From: a virus
Reading direction: 5' to 3' (one strand)
IMG/VR virus record: IMGVR_UViG_3300024346_005995
Location: 1-25,299 of that record
Length of the DNA stretch: 25,299 nucleotides
In this document: piece by piece, positions 14,499-22,855 of the stretch
Layout of the letters: each line of letters opens with the position of its first letter
How positions within the stretch are numbered: position 1 is the first letter of the stretch
Notes under the pieces: generated by a model
Told to the model about the DNA's origin: nothing
Databases searched by the model: none
Seen by the model: the letters and a program-made list of their open reading frames with translations, nothing else
Made by a program: the position numbers and the translations under genes

Positions 14499-16358
14499 TT
14501 AAACTTCTTCGTAATCGACATCTTGTGTCCCCTCATCAGGTCCACCACTATCACCTGTTTCACCTGTTTGATAGAGTCTCGTGGTTATTTGATTCCACAC
14601 ACCCTCAAGTTCAGATTTCTTACTCGTGATAAGTTCTAAGTTTTCTGAAGTCTTAGCATCATTAAGTTCTCCTATTAACTTCTCTAAGTTTGTTTTTTCA
14701 TCTTCAGAGATTTTGTCACCTAACTCAGACATTTGTTTCTCTGTTGTAAACACATACGAATCGGCTTCATTAATAAGTTTAATCTTTTCTTCCTTCTTTT
14801 TATCCTCTTCTCTATTTTGTTCTGCCTCGTCTTTCATCTTTTGGATGTCTGCGTCAGATAAACCTGTTGAGGATTCAATCTTAATCTTTTGTTCTTTACC
14901 GGTTCCTTTATCTTTAGCCGAAACATTTAAAATACCATTGGCGTCAATATCAAAAGTTACTTCTACCTGTGGGATACCTCTTGGTGCCATTGGAATACTT
15001 TCTAATTTGAATTTACCTAATGTTCTGTTATTTGTGGCCATTGGTCTTTCACCTTGTAAAACGTGTATTTCTACTACCGTTTGATTGTCGATTGCCGTTG
15101 AGAACGTCTGTGACTTATTAGTGGGGATTGTTGTATTTGATTCAATCAATTTTGTCATAACACCACCCATTGTTTCAATACCTAATGAAAGTGGAGTAAC
15201 ATCCAATAATAATACATCTGTAACGTCTCCTGATAATACACCTCCCTGAATCGATGCACCCATTGCAACAACCTCATCAGGGTTTACCCCTTTATTTGGT
15301 TCTTTACCGAATAACTTCTTAACCGCATCCTGTACTGCTGGTATACGAGTTGAACCTCCTACTAAGATTACCTCATCAATCTCACCAATTGTTAGGTTCG
15401 CATCTGACAATGCTTTTTCACAAGGTTTGATTGAACGGTCAACTAAATTAGATGTTAATCTATCAAAGTCTGCTCTGGTTAATGTAGTCTCAAAGTGAAT
15501 TGGCCCACTAGCACCTGCAGAAATATAAGGTAAACTAATAGAGGTTTGATTTGCCGTTGATAATTCCACCTTAGCTTTCTCAGCCGCCTCTCTAACTCTT
15601 TGAATCGCCATTGGGTCTTCAGAAATATCTACGTTTGATTGAATCTCGATTAGAGACATAAAGTGGTCGATAATTGCTTCATCGAAGTTATCCCCACCTA
15701 ATTGTGTATCACCGTTAGTAGATAATACCTCAAAGATACCATCACCTAATTCTAAAATAGATACATCAAATGTACCACCACCTAAGTCAAAGACAACGAC
15801 CTTCATGTCTTTATCTTTCTTATCCAATCCATATGCTAACGCAGCTGCCGTTGGTTCGTTAATTATACGTAAGACCTTTAAACCTGCGATTTCACCAGCT
15901 TCTTTAGTTGCTTGACGTTGTGAATCGTTAAAATAAGCTGGTACCGTAATAACCGCTTCAGTAACAGACTCACCTAAAAACGATTCGGCGCTTTTACGAA
16001 TGTTTTGTAAGACCATTGCTGAAATCTCTTGAGGTACGTAGTCTCTACCATTTGCGGTTATAACAACAGAGTCGTTATTTCCCTTTTTAATTTTATATGC
16101 GACGTTTTTATGGTCGTCATTTAACTCACTATATCTCTGACCGATAAATCTTTTAGCCGAGTATATGGTGTTTAAAGGATTTGTAACGGAAACTCTTTTT
16201 GCGGTGTTTCCTACTTTAATATCGCCATCCTTAAACGATACAATTGAAGGGGTAGTCCTACCTCCCTCATTATTTACAATAACTTTAGGTTCTCCACCCT
16301 CCATAAAAGAGATACATGAGTTTGTTGTTCCTAAGTCAATACCAATTACTTTTCCCAT
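14499..16358 (-). CDS. dnaK: Molecular chaperone DnaK (Hsp70), phage-encoded
   Basis: ATP-dependent chaperone, full length at 619 residues (bacterial DnaK about 640). ATPase domain: phosphate loop IDLGTTNS (7-14), [11 protein letters not shown] (190-200), [10 protein letters not shown] (331-340); interdomain linker DVLLLDVTP (381-389). The substrate-binding domain and helical lid follow, and the protein ends TQDVDYEEV, the usual acidic C-terminus. It resembles Bacteroidota DnaK strongly, for example [17 protein letters not shown] in the lid, so it was probably taken from a host. No dnaJ or grpE is present in the window, so host co-chaperones would be needed. A host-like promoter precedes it, and it is divergent from clpC across 286 bp. 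All motifs appear intact, so it should be active. Confidence 0.98.
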   Translation of the reverse strand: MGKVIGIDLGTTNSCISFMEGGEPKVIVNNEGGRTTPSIVSFKDGDIKVGNTAKRVSVTNPLNTIYSAKRFIGQRYSELNDDHKNVAYKIKKGNNDSVVITANGRDYVPQEISAMVLQNIRKSAESFLGESVTEAVITVPAYFNDSQRQATKEAGEIAGLKVLRIINEPTAAALAYGLDKKDKDMKVVVFDLGGGTFDVSILELGDGIFEVLSTNGDTQLGGDNFDEAIIDHFMSLIEIQSNVDISEDPMAIQRVREAAEKAKVELSTANQTSISLPYISAGASGPIHFETTLTRADFDRLTSNLVDRSIKPCEKALSDANLTIGEIDEVILVGGSTRIPAVQDAVKKLFGKEPNKGVNPDEVVAMGASIQGGVLSGDVTDVLLLDVTPLSLGIETMGGVMTKLIESNTTIPTNKSQTFSTAIDNQTVVEIHVLQGERPMATNNRTLGKFKLESIPMAPRGIPQVEVTFDIDANGILNVSAKDKGTGKEQKIKIESSTGLSDADIQKMKDEAEQNREEDKKKEEKIKLINEADSYVFTTEKQMSELGDKISEDEKTNLEKLIGELNDAKTSENLELITSKKSELEGVWNQITTRLYQTGETGDSGGPDEGTQDVDYEEV

Positions 16359-16383
16359 ATGTTTTTTAATTTGTTTATATTAG

Positions 16384-16437
16384 ACGTTTGTAGTCATACC
16401 AAAAGTAAATAATCTTTTTAAAAGATTCAACAAACGT
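16384..16437. repeat. Long-spaced inverted repeat around the dnaK promoter
   Basis: ACGTTTGT (16384-16391) and ACAAACGT (16430-16437) are perfect 8-bp inverted copies flanking the -7 region and ending at the -33 element. With the internal palindrome (16411-16427) this suggests regulator binding, but it could be chance. Confidence 0.35.
16400..16430 (-). promoter_or_regulatory. dnaK promoter with palindromic spacer
   Basis: On the minus strand, TTG (16430-16428), 20-bp spacer, then TACTTTTG (16407-16400): a full Bacteroidota-type promoter whose start would lie about 35-40 nt before the dnaK ATG. The spacer contains AATCTTTT-T-AAAAGATT (16411-16427), a perfect 17-bp palindrome well placed to act as an operator. 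Confidence 0.7.
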
Positions 16438-16461
16438 TTTGATTTATTTAATATGTTATGT

Positions 16462-16493
16462 TTTGGTTGATTAAACTATAATACATATCTTTG
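16462..16493 (+). promoter_or_regulatory. clpC distal promoter P1
   Basis: TTTG (16462-16465), 20-bp spacer, TATCTTTG (16486-16493). It would give an mRNA with a ~145-nt leader containing the hairpin at 16527-16555. Confidence 0.6.
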
Positions 16494-16526
16494 TGGTTCC
16501 TTAGGTCAAAAAAAATACCGAATAGG

Positions 16527-16555
16527 GATTAACTGACAAAGTGTCAGTTGTAATC
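16527..16555 (+). promoter_or_regulatory. Inverted repeat / leader hairpin in the dnaK-clpC control region
   Basis: AACTGACA-AAG-TGTCAGTT (16531-16549) is a perfect 8-bp inverted repeat with a 3-nt loop. Flanking GATT (16527-16530) and AATC (16552-16555) extend it to 12 bp if GT is bulged. A further copy of ACTGACAA occurs at 16563-16570, just upstream of promoter P2. It may be an operator with an extra half-site or an RNA hairpin in the P1 leader; there is no T-run, so it is not a terminator. Confidence 0.5.
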
Positions 16556-16582
16556 TAATAATACTGACAAATAGTAATTCTA

Positions 16583-16612
16583 TTGTTTTTTAGATAAAAT
16601 GTAGTATATTTG
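16583..16612 (+). promoter_or_regulatory. clpC proximal promoter P2
   Basis: TTG (16583-16585), 19-bp spacer, TATATTTG (16605-16612), a textbook Bacteroidota promoter with the clpC ATG 32 nt downstream. Confidence 0.75.
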
Positions 16613-16644
16613 TAGAGTCAAAAACAAAAAAAAAGTTTTTATAT

Positions 16645-18675
16645 ATGGATACAGAATTCGAAGAACAAGGAGGAGGTAGAAGACTTCCAATGAAGAAAAG
16701 TAAAAACGATTCGAGAACACCCGTGTTGGATAATTTCTCTCGTGATTTAATTAAATTAGCAGAGCAAGGAAAACTTGACCCTGTAATTGGTAGAGAGAAA
16801 GAGATTAATAGAATCGCACAGATTTTATCTCGTCGTAAAAAGAATAACCCGATTGTTATTGGTGAACCTGGTTCAGGTAAAACCGCAATCGTGGAAGGGT
16901 TAGCAATAAAAATACACCAAGGAGACTGTCCTAAGAACTTAGCGGATAAACGTATAGTTTCATTAGACTTAACTTCTGTTGTTGCGGGTACTAAATACCG
17001 TGGACAGTTTGAGGAAAGACTTAAGGCAATTTTAGAAGAGTTGGTTGATAATGATAATGTAGTAGTCTTTATTGATGAGATACATACCATCATTGGAACT
17101 GGTAACTCTTCAGGTTCATTAGATGCTTCGAACATCATTAAACCAGCACTGTCTCGTGGTGAAATACAATGTATTGGTGCCACTACGTTAGACGAGTATC
17201 GTGAGAATATTGAAAAAGACGGAGCATTAGAAAGACGTTTCCAAAAAGTATTGGTTGAACCTGCGACAACTGAAGAAACAATGATTATCCTTTCTAATAT
17301 CAAATCTAAATACGAGAATCATCATAAGGTTAAGTATAGCGAAGAATCATTAGAGGCTTGTGTTATCTTATCGGACAGATACATTACTGACCGTGAATTA
17401 CCTGACAAGGCTATCGATATCTTAGATGAGGTAGGTGCAAAGGCGCAAATCGATGTTAAATTACCTGAATTTATCGAAGACCTTAAATTACAAGTTGCTG
17501 AGATTAAGAGAAAGAAATTGGATGTGGTTAAGACACAAAACTATGAAATCGCTGCTGAACTAAGAGACCAAGAAAAGAAGTTAATTAATAAGTTAACAAC
17601 TGAGAAAGAGGAGTGGGAACAAAAACAAAATGAAAACAGAACTTTAATTACTGAAGATGATGTTTATAAAATTGTTTCAGATATGACTAATATTCCTGTA
17701 ACTCGTTTAGACAGTGACGAAGCTAAGTCATTACTTAACTTAGAAAACACATTAAAGGCTAACGTCATCGGACAAGACGATGCGGTTACTAAAATTTCTA
17801 AAGCAATTCGTAGAAATCGTGTAGGGATTAAAGAACCTAATAGACCAATCGGTTCTTTTATCTTCTTAGGGTCTACAGGTGTGGGTAAAACTCACTTAGC
17901 TAAAACATTAGCACGTGAAATCTTTGGTGATGAATCAGCAATGATTCGTGTGGATATGTCAGAGTTAATGGAAAAACACTCAGTATCAAGATTAGTAGGG
18001 TCTCCTCCAGGATACGTAGGACACGACGAAGGTGGTCAATTAACCGAACAAGTTAAAAACAAACCTTACTCTGTAATACTTTTCGATGAGATTGAGAAAG
18101 CACATAGAGATGTCTTTAATATCTTACTTCAAGTATTAGATGAGGGTCACTTAACAGATGGTTTAGGTCGTAAGATTAACTTTAAAAATACTTTAATTAT
18201 TATGACTTCTAATGTTGGAGCAAGAAAACTACAAGACTTCGGAACGGGGTTAGGATTTAGTACAGACTCTACAGTTTCACAACACGAAGAACTCACTAAA
18301 GGTGTTATTCAAAAAGCACTAAAGGCAGAATTCTCACCTGAATTCTTAAACCGTTTAGATGATATTGTTGTATTCAAAGCTTTAGAGAAAGAAAACATTG
18401 GTAAAATCGTAAAGATTGAAATGAATAAACTCTCAAAGAGAATTGTAGAAAGAGGTTACAACATTAGTTTTGGACCATCAATCATCGACTTTATCGCAGA
18501 CAAAGGGTTTGATGCCAAATACGGAGCAAGACCAATACGTAGAGCGATTCAGGAATACATTGAAGACTTTATCGCTGAGGAAGTGTTAGGTAAAGGTATT
18601 GTTGAGGGGAAGAGTTACTCCCTTAAAATAAATAAGGATTCTGAAAAAATTTCAGTAACAGAAAAAAAGTCATAA
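16645..18675 (+). CDS. clpC: ClpC-like AAA+ unfoldase lacking the N-domain
   Basis: Class I Clp/Hsp100 ATPase that unfolds proteins and normally feeds them to ClpP. 676 residues; Bacteroidota ClpC is about 850. The protein begins in the Gly-rich linker (EEQGGGRR) that in the host protein follows the N-domain, so the ~150-residue adaptor/substrate-binding N-domain is missing. D1: Walker A GEPGSGKT (73-80), Walker B VVVFIDEIH (139-147), arginine-finger region ERRF (196-199). A short coiled-coil middle domain with a UVR-like segment (NYEIAAELRDQEKKL, 299-313) marks it as ClpC rather than ClpB. D2: Walker A GSTGVGKT (409-416), Walker B VILFDEI (477-483). A Leu-Gly-Phe tripeptide (536-538) sits where ClpP-docking loops lie. 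Two host-like promoters precede it. The upstream sequence holds no remnant of the N-domain. Confidence 0.95.
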   Translation: MDTEFEEQGGGRRLPMKKSKNDSRTPVLDNFSRDLIKLAEQGKLDPVIGREKEINRIAQILSRRKKNNPIVIGEPGSGKTAIVEGLAIKIHQGDCPKNLADKRIVSLDLTSVVAGTKYRGQFEERLKAILEELVDNDNVVVFIDEIHTIIGTGNSSGSLDASNIIKPALSRGEIQCIGATTLDEYRENIEKDGALERRFQKVLVEPATTEETMIILSNIKSKYENHHKVKYSEESLEACVILSDRYITDRELPDKAIDILDEVGAKAQIDVKLPEFIEDLKLQVAEIKRKKLDVVKTQNYEIAAELRDQEKKLINKLTTEKEEWEQKQNENRTLITEDDVYKIVSDMTNIPVTRLDSDEAKSLLNLENTLKANVIGQDDAVTKISKAIRRNRVGIKEPNRPIGSFIFLGSTGVGKTHLAKTLAREIFGDESAMIRVDMSELMEKHSVSRLVGSPPGYVGHDEGGQLTEQVKNKPYSVILFDEIEKAHRDVFNILLQVLDEGHLTDGLGRKINFKNTLIIMTSNVGARKLQDFGTGLGFSTDSTVSQHEELTKGVIQKALKAEFSPEFLNRLDDIVVFKALEKENIGKIVKIEMNKLSKRIVERGYNISFGPSIIDFIADKGFDAKYGARPIRRAIQEYIEDFIAEEVLGKGIVEGKSYSLKINKDSEKISVTEKKS

Positions 18676-18679
18676 TCTT

Positions 18680-18711
18680 TTTGGTTACTTAAATAATAAA
18701 GAGTATATTTG
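18680..18711 (+). promoter_or_regulatory. Promoter of the M20 peptidase gene
   Basis: TTTG (18680-18683), 20-bp spacer, TATATTTG (18704-18711), in the 54-bp gap after clpC. The -7 region with flanks (AGTATATTTGTA) is identical to that of clpC P2, hinting at coordinated expression. Confidence 0.75.
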
Positions 18712-18729
18712 TACTCAAATTAATAAACG

Positions 18730-19779
18730 ATGAACGAACAAAGGTTAAATAGGTTTAAAAAACTACTTTCAGTACCAAGTAAGTCAAGAAATGAGTCTCA
18801 GATGATTAACTTCATCTGTACTCAACTTGACAATATGATTGACAGTGGAGTTAATCTCGATTACTACTTAGACGAACTTAGTAACATTTATGTGACTAAA
18901 GGAGAGTCTGAATCGTACCCGTGTTTTATCTCACACACTGACACGGTACACGAAATAGACTCCATCAACGTAGTTGAAGGGATTAAAACTAAACCTAACA
19001 CTTTCGGTAAGTCATTTGGTGACGAAGAATTCGATGTTCTTTACGCAGTTAACGACCAAGGAAATCCTACGGGTATTGGTGGTGACGACAAATCAGGGAT
19101 TTTTATTTGTTTAGAAATCCTTCGTAACGTCCAAGAGTGTAAATTGGCTTTCTTTGTTTCTGAAGAAATTGGTTGTATAGGGTCATCAAACGCAGATGTC
19201 GAGTTTTTTAACGATGTAACATTTGTTTGTGAGTATGACGCACCTGGAGACCACTTAATTACCGAGATTTGTTCGGGAGTTCGTTTGTATGAAGTAAACG
19301 GTGAATTTATCAACACAATGAAACCAATCATCGAAAATTCCTTTGGTAACCCGATGATTGAACAATCACATCCTTTTACCGACGTGATGCAACTTAAAAA
19401 CAAGTTACCTGTGTCGTGTATCAATATCTCATGTGGATATTATAACATGCACAGTGTGAATGAATTTATTGCACTGGTAGACGTAGAAAAAGCGATTGAC
19501 TGTGGTATTAGTATGACTATGTATGGTTTACAGGATAAATACTATTATGAAAATGACACACCTAAATATTTTAACGATTCTAAAGAGGATGTTTACGAAT
19601 CTGAAAACTCTAAATGGTTAAGTGAAGGTGTTGTAATATTTGATGAGGATTCATCGGGAATTACGATTGAGGAATACGAAACAGGAAACTGTGTCTACCT
19701 AACAGAGAAAGAATGTAAGAAATTATATGAAACTCTAAAGTCGAAATTCACACCCTCGTCACAGTACCGTTTATTTTAA
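18730..19779 (+). CDS. M20-family metallopeptidase, lidless, PepT-like
   Basis: Di-zinc peptidase, probably cleaving short peptides in the cytoplasm. 349 residues. The complete M20 active-site set is visible in order: HTD (His69, Asp71 as the helper acid), GIGGDDKSG (Asp119 or Asp120 bridging the metals), SEEIG (Glu145 general base, Glu146 ligand), EYD (Asp170 ligand) and NMHSVNE (His241 ligand). Only 71 residues separate Asp170 from His241; in PepT the gap is about 180 because it holds the dimerisation/lid domain, so that domain is absent here. About 100 residues after His241 (YYYENDTPKYF onward) form a C-terminal extension I do not recognise. It directly follows clpC with a matching promoter, suggesting it trims peptides released by Clp-dependent degradation; this is inference. 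Confidence 0.85.
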   Translation: MNEQRLNRFKKLLSVPSKSRNESQMINFICTQLDNMIDSGVNLDYYLDELSNIYVTKGESESYPCFISHTDTVHEIDSINVVEGIKTKPNTFGKSFGDEEFDVLYAVNDQGNPTGIGGDDKSGIFICLEILRNVQECKLAFFVSEEIGCIGSSNADVEFFNDVTFVCEYDAPGDHLITEICSGVRLYEVNGEFINTMKPIIENSFGNPMIEQSHPFTDVMQLKNKLPVSCINISCGYYNMHSVNEFIALVDVEKAIDCGISMTMYGLQDKYYYENDTPKYFNDSKEDVYESENSKWLSEGVVIFDEDSSGITIEEYETGNCVYLTEKECKKLYETLKSKFTPSSQYRLF

Positions 19780-19791
19780 ACACAAAAAAAG

Positions 19792-19815
19792 AAACACCCA
19801 ATAGGGTGTTTTTTT
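19792..19815. terminator. Bidirectional terminator
   Basis: AAACACCC-AATA-GGGTGTTT with a T-run to the right (for the M20 gene) and, on the minus strand, TTTCTTTTTTT (for the converging lysozyme-fusion gene, whose stop is about 1 nt away). Confidence 0.9.
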
Positions 19816-22609
19816 ATTTAAGGAATAATTTAGATTCTCTTTGTCTTCTTGATATCAAACCCTTACTAAATTTACCATTAATCATTGTACTGTCTTTCGG
19901 CAAGATATTAGCGGCGGATTTATATTTTCTTTGTTTAACTAATTTAATGAAATTAGATTTTCTTAAACCTTGGCAACCCGCGTTAAATACCAACGATACT
20001 AATACGTCAAACATATTTTGAGTAATCATATGATTATTTTTTGTGGTGTCATCTGACTTCCACTCGTTTAGAAAACGTCTAACACAATTTGCCGATTCAG
20101 TAGCATCGTTCTGTAAGTATTTTTGTGCTTGTTCTTTAGTGATTATATCACCAACTTTAGGGGTTGGTTCAGAAAGTGCTCCTGTGTGTCCCCATCCGAT
20201 TGTGACTCTACCATCTCCTAATTTATATGCTTTCAATACGGGCTCTCCTTTTTGTTTTACACTACCCTCATCAGTTTTTATTGTATTCCAAAAATTTTGA
20301 GATGCCTTTAGTTTAGTACCGTCTACGTAATTTTCATTAGTAACTACTTTGGTTTCTTTTTTCGTTGGGGGTGTTTTAGGTATTCTATTGGTGATTAGTT
20401 TTATTGATGGGTAAACAACACCTTGACGATTAGTTGAATAATCCTCTATTTTTACTATTTCTTTTTTACCTTTGGTGGTAAAGACTAAAGTTTCACCTTT
20501 TAATCTAATGTTATTACCACGAATAACTATTTTGGCGGGAGAACCAATTAAATCGACATTACCCTCTCCATAATATTTAACTAAATCACTCATCATAGCA
20601 TAGTATAACGACATTGTTTCTTCGTCTTGTTCAAACAAACTTCTCTTAATTATGTGAGGAGATTCTTTTAATTCTAAACTGGTTTGAGTTAATAAGGTTA
20701 TTATATCGTCAGATTCGACTTGTCTTATATATGACCTTCCGTAATCCACATCATTATTTGTATTGATAATACTAATTCTATGGTATCCTGTATCTATAGA
20801 ATACCCCAAATATATAAACTCTCCACCGTTAGCGGTTTTGTATTTATGCTTATCATACATTGAACGTTGCAGGTCCCATGTTGAAAGATATTTAGAATCC
20901 GCATAATTTGAAGAAGGGTAGTTAAGAATATCGAAACCATATTTAAGTAATTTTACACGGTCTTCCTTAAACTCATCAACCTCAAGTTCATACTCATCAT
21001 TAATTTTATCGATTAACGATGCCACCCAATCCTTTTTAAATTCTGTAAATGCTGGACCTCTTTCTGAGTCATCAAAATATTCGTATTTGGCATCTGACAT
21101 ATTAAATAAATCGGATTGCGAACCAACACCATACCTCAAGTGTTTAGACTTTTCGATTGTGTCTTGGATATTATAACCCCTATGTGATGGTCTAATTAAA
21201 TATTTAAAAAGTCCTGATACTTGTATTTCGTATTCTCGTAATTCATCTTTCTCTATTAACCCGATAGTTTTAAACCCGTGTTCCAACCAATCATTATATA
21301 CTTTTTCTATTTCCTTTGCAAACCCTTCAGCATAGCAATATGTGGTGAATTCTTGGTATTCTTCCGCTAGTTTTCTCTCATCTTTATTAAACATCGATTT
21401 TAAAGTATCCGATATATACTCGTCAAGTTCAAAATCATCGGCGCGTCCTTCAATTTTTTCTCTCTTTGCTATTAATCCTTTTTCAATAAGAACGTTATAT
21501 AATTTTTTTAAGTCATCTGTATCAATATCTCGTATATGATAACTTTCAGAGTCAACATCGTCCCAAGCCCCATCTGAATAATATTCATAATCAGGTTGTC
21601 GGTATCTAACATTCCATAACTCATAATTATCGGTCTGACCATCGGCAAAAAATTGTGAAAAATCGTCATCATCTTCAAACTCAACGGAAAAATAACCTTT
21701 ACGTCCGTCAACAACAAGGTCAATGGACCTTAGCTCTACTTCATTGTCGATATGTTTTTCTAACATCTCGTCTTCATATATACCACTTAAAACAATATAA
21801 CATAAGTTATACAAATCAGGGGTTTCATTAAAGGCGTCGATTAATCTTTGTTGTGATGGGGAGTAGGTCTTTTCTTCAGTGTCTTCACTTAATCTTTTAG
21901 ATTTACCAGTTCTACTGTATTGTTTAACTTCATATTTGTTTTCTTCAACCCACTTCATAACGTCATGAATAGAATCACCTATTCTAAAAGGGATATTTAA
22001 CCCATTGTTTTTTAAGGACTCTGATGAGACATACTTACCACCTTTCGTATAGTATATCATAGACGATTTTGATAACATTGCGAAACCACCCTTCTTATGA
22101 ATAACCATTCGGTTACATAACGGTTTAATCGACTCTATCGATAGGTCTTCATTAATTTTTTCAGGTCTATTCATCATAAATCCAATACTATTTTCTTGGT
22201 AGTGTTTATTATAAATATCAATAATTTTGATACCGTCTGAATCTCTATCTGCTTTATCAAACTCATTTTTTAAATATTTAATACCATTTAGGTGTTCATT
22301 GTTTAGTTCGTCATAAACTATTAAGTCTTTTAGTTCATAACCATTACCCCTATATAGTCCATATTTTTGTGAAGACATTTGATTGTGAATGTTTGGGTTT
22401 TTAATGATTAGATATGCTAACACACCCATTGTGATGTGTTCGTCAAAATCACTATCGTCGTCTCTTTTTGTTGTACACCATTTTGTGTTTGCACCATACT
22501 TACACGATGCCGTGTGTGTTAATGGTACAACCAATAAATAATTTTCGTCGTCGTAAATCTTTTTATATTCAGACTTATCAACTTTAAACCCCTCGTTAAT
22601 TTTAGACAT
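19814..22609 (-). CDS. Large multidomain protein with C-terminal GH24 lysozyme
   Basis: 931 residues. The C-terminal ~165 form a phage-lysozyme (GH24) domain that cuts peptidoglycan: TIKTDEG with catalytic Glu781, AYKLGDGRVTIGWGHT with Thr803 in the family's T-I-G-Y/W-G-H motif, ITKEQAQKYLQNDA (823-836), MFDVLVSLVFNAGCQGLRKS (866-885) and ISRRQRESKLF at the end. The ~765 residues before it are not a normal endolysin. The N-terminus has YGANTKWCTTK (about 38-48), a TKWC motif I recall from uncharacterised phage proteins. A charged region with FEDDDDFSQFFADGQT lies at about 311-326, then a long mixed region and a Pro/Lys-rich linker (about 735-755). No signal peptide or membrane span. It may be a virion-associated lysozyme delivered at infection or a polyprotein cut to release an endolysin. 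Lysozyme call firm; role of the rest unknown. Confidence 0.85.
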   Translation of the reverse strand: MSKINEGFKVDKSEYKKIYDDENYLLVVPLTHTASCKYGANTKWCTTKRDDDSDFDEHITMGVLAYLIIKNPNIHNQMSSQKYGLYRGNGYELKDLIVYDELNNEHLNGIKYLKNEFDKADRDSDGIKIIDIYNKHYQENSIGFMMNRPEKINEDLSIESIKPLCNRMVIHKKGGFAMLSKSSMIYYTKGGKYVSSESLKNNGLNIPFRIGDSIHDVMKWVEENKYEVKQYSRTGKSKRLSEDTEEKTYSPSQQRLIDAFNETPDLYNLCYIVLSGIYEDEMLEKHIDNEVELRSIDLVVDGRKGYFSVEFEDDDDFSQFFADGQTDNYELWNVRYRQPDYEYYSDGAWDDVDSESYHIRDIDTDDLKKLYNVLIEKGLIAKREKIEGRADDFELDEYISDTLKSMFNKDERKLAEEYQEFTTYCYAEGFAKEIEKVYNDWLEHGFKTIGLIEKDELREYEIQVSGLFKYLIRPSHRGYNIQDTIEKSKHLRYGVGSQSDLFNMSDAKYEYFDDSERGPAFTEFKKDWVASLIDKINDEYELEVDEFKEDRVKLLKYGFDILNYPSSNYADSKYLSTWDLQRSMYDKHKYKTANGGEFIYLGYSIDTGYHRISIINTNNDVDYGRSYIRQVESDDIITLLTQTSLELKESPHIIKRSLFEQDEETMSLYYAMMSDLVKYYGEGNVDLIGSPAKIVIRGNNIRLKGETLVFTTKGKKEIVKIEDYSTNRQGVVYPSIKLITNRIPKTPPTKKETKVVTNENYVDGTKLKASQNFWNTIKTDEGSVKQKGEPVLKAYKLGDGRVTIGWGHTGALSEPTPKVGDIITKEQAQKYLQNDATESANCVRRFLNEWKSDDTTKNNHMITQNMFDVLVSLVFNAGCQGLRKSNFIKLVKQRKYKSAANILPKDSTMINGKFSKGLISRRQRESKLFLK

Positions 22610-22624
22610 AATCTATATTATTAA

Positions 22625-22632
22625 TATAAATA
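22625..22632 (-). promoter_or_regulatory. TATTTATA element upstream of the lysozyme-fusion gene
   Basis: Coding-strand ATATTTATATTAATA, 15 nt before the ATG. It forms one arm of an imperfect inverted repeat (22626-22653) whose other arm gives TATTTATC on the plus strand (22647-22654), so the pair could fire divergently. Confidence 0.45.
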
Positions 22633-22659
22633 TATCCTTAAAGGGATATTTATCAATAC

Positions 22660-22735
22660 AGTAGAGTAGAATCTATATGTATTAAATTTATTTAAAGCCT
22701 CAGGTCTACAGTTGTACAGACTTGAGGTTTTTTTT
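22660..22735 (+). ncRNA. Possible ~75-nt small RNA ending in an orphan terminator
   Basis: No ORF lies upstream of the terminator at 22698-22735 on its strand, so something short and non-coding may end there. A TATTTATC element (22647-22654) could start it. The predicted RNA contains AATCTATAT (22670-22678), complementary to 9 nt just before the start codon of the lysozyme-fusion mRNA. Ends are guesses and AT-rich sequence makes short matches easy. Confidence 0.22.
22698..22735 (+). terminator. Orphan rho-independent terminator
   Basis: 10-bp stem CCTCAGGTCT/AGACTTGAGG (one G-T pair), 10-nt loop, then eight T. It points rightward with no rightward gene before it. The rest of the 246-bp gap (22610-22855) holds only the promoter-like elements listed. 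Confidence 0.82.
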
Positions 22736-22828
22736 ATGATAACACTTTACTAATATTTTTTTACACTTACTAGTTCTAGCATCCCAGCACTTTTAACAAA
22801 TAATATTTAAAAATCAAATAAATTATAC

Positions 22829-22836
22829 TATTTATA
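22829..22836 (+). promoter_or_regulatory. TATTTATA element upstream of the papain-like protease
   Basis: TACTATTTATATTATATA, 19 nt before the ATG. Confidence 0.45.
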
Positions 22837-22855
22837 TTATATATAAAGTGCGCAT

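Noticed and set aside
16502-16510. AGGTCAAA-like half-site resembling the CtsR heptad operator
   Set aside because: CtsR sites need two direct copies; the second is absent, and CtsR is a Firmicutes regulator.
16531-16549. CIRCE/HrcA element for dnaK
   Set aside because: The inverted repeat AACTGACA/TGTCAGTT does not match TTAGCACTC-N9-GAGTGCTAA.
16590-17303. 237-residue ORF on the minus strand over the start of clpC
   Set aside because: It is antisense to a conserved AAA+ module and has no family features.
16645-18675. Assignment as ClpB
   Set aside because: The middle domain is the short UVR-type coiled coil of ClpC, not the long ClpB propeller, and a ClpP-docking tripeptide (LGF) is present.
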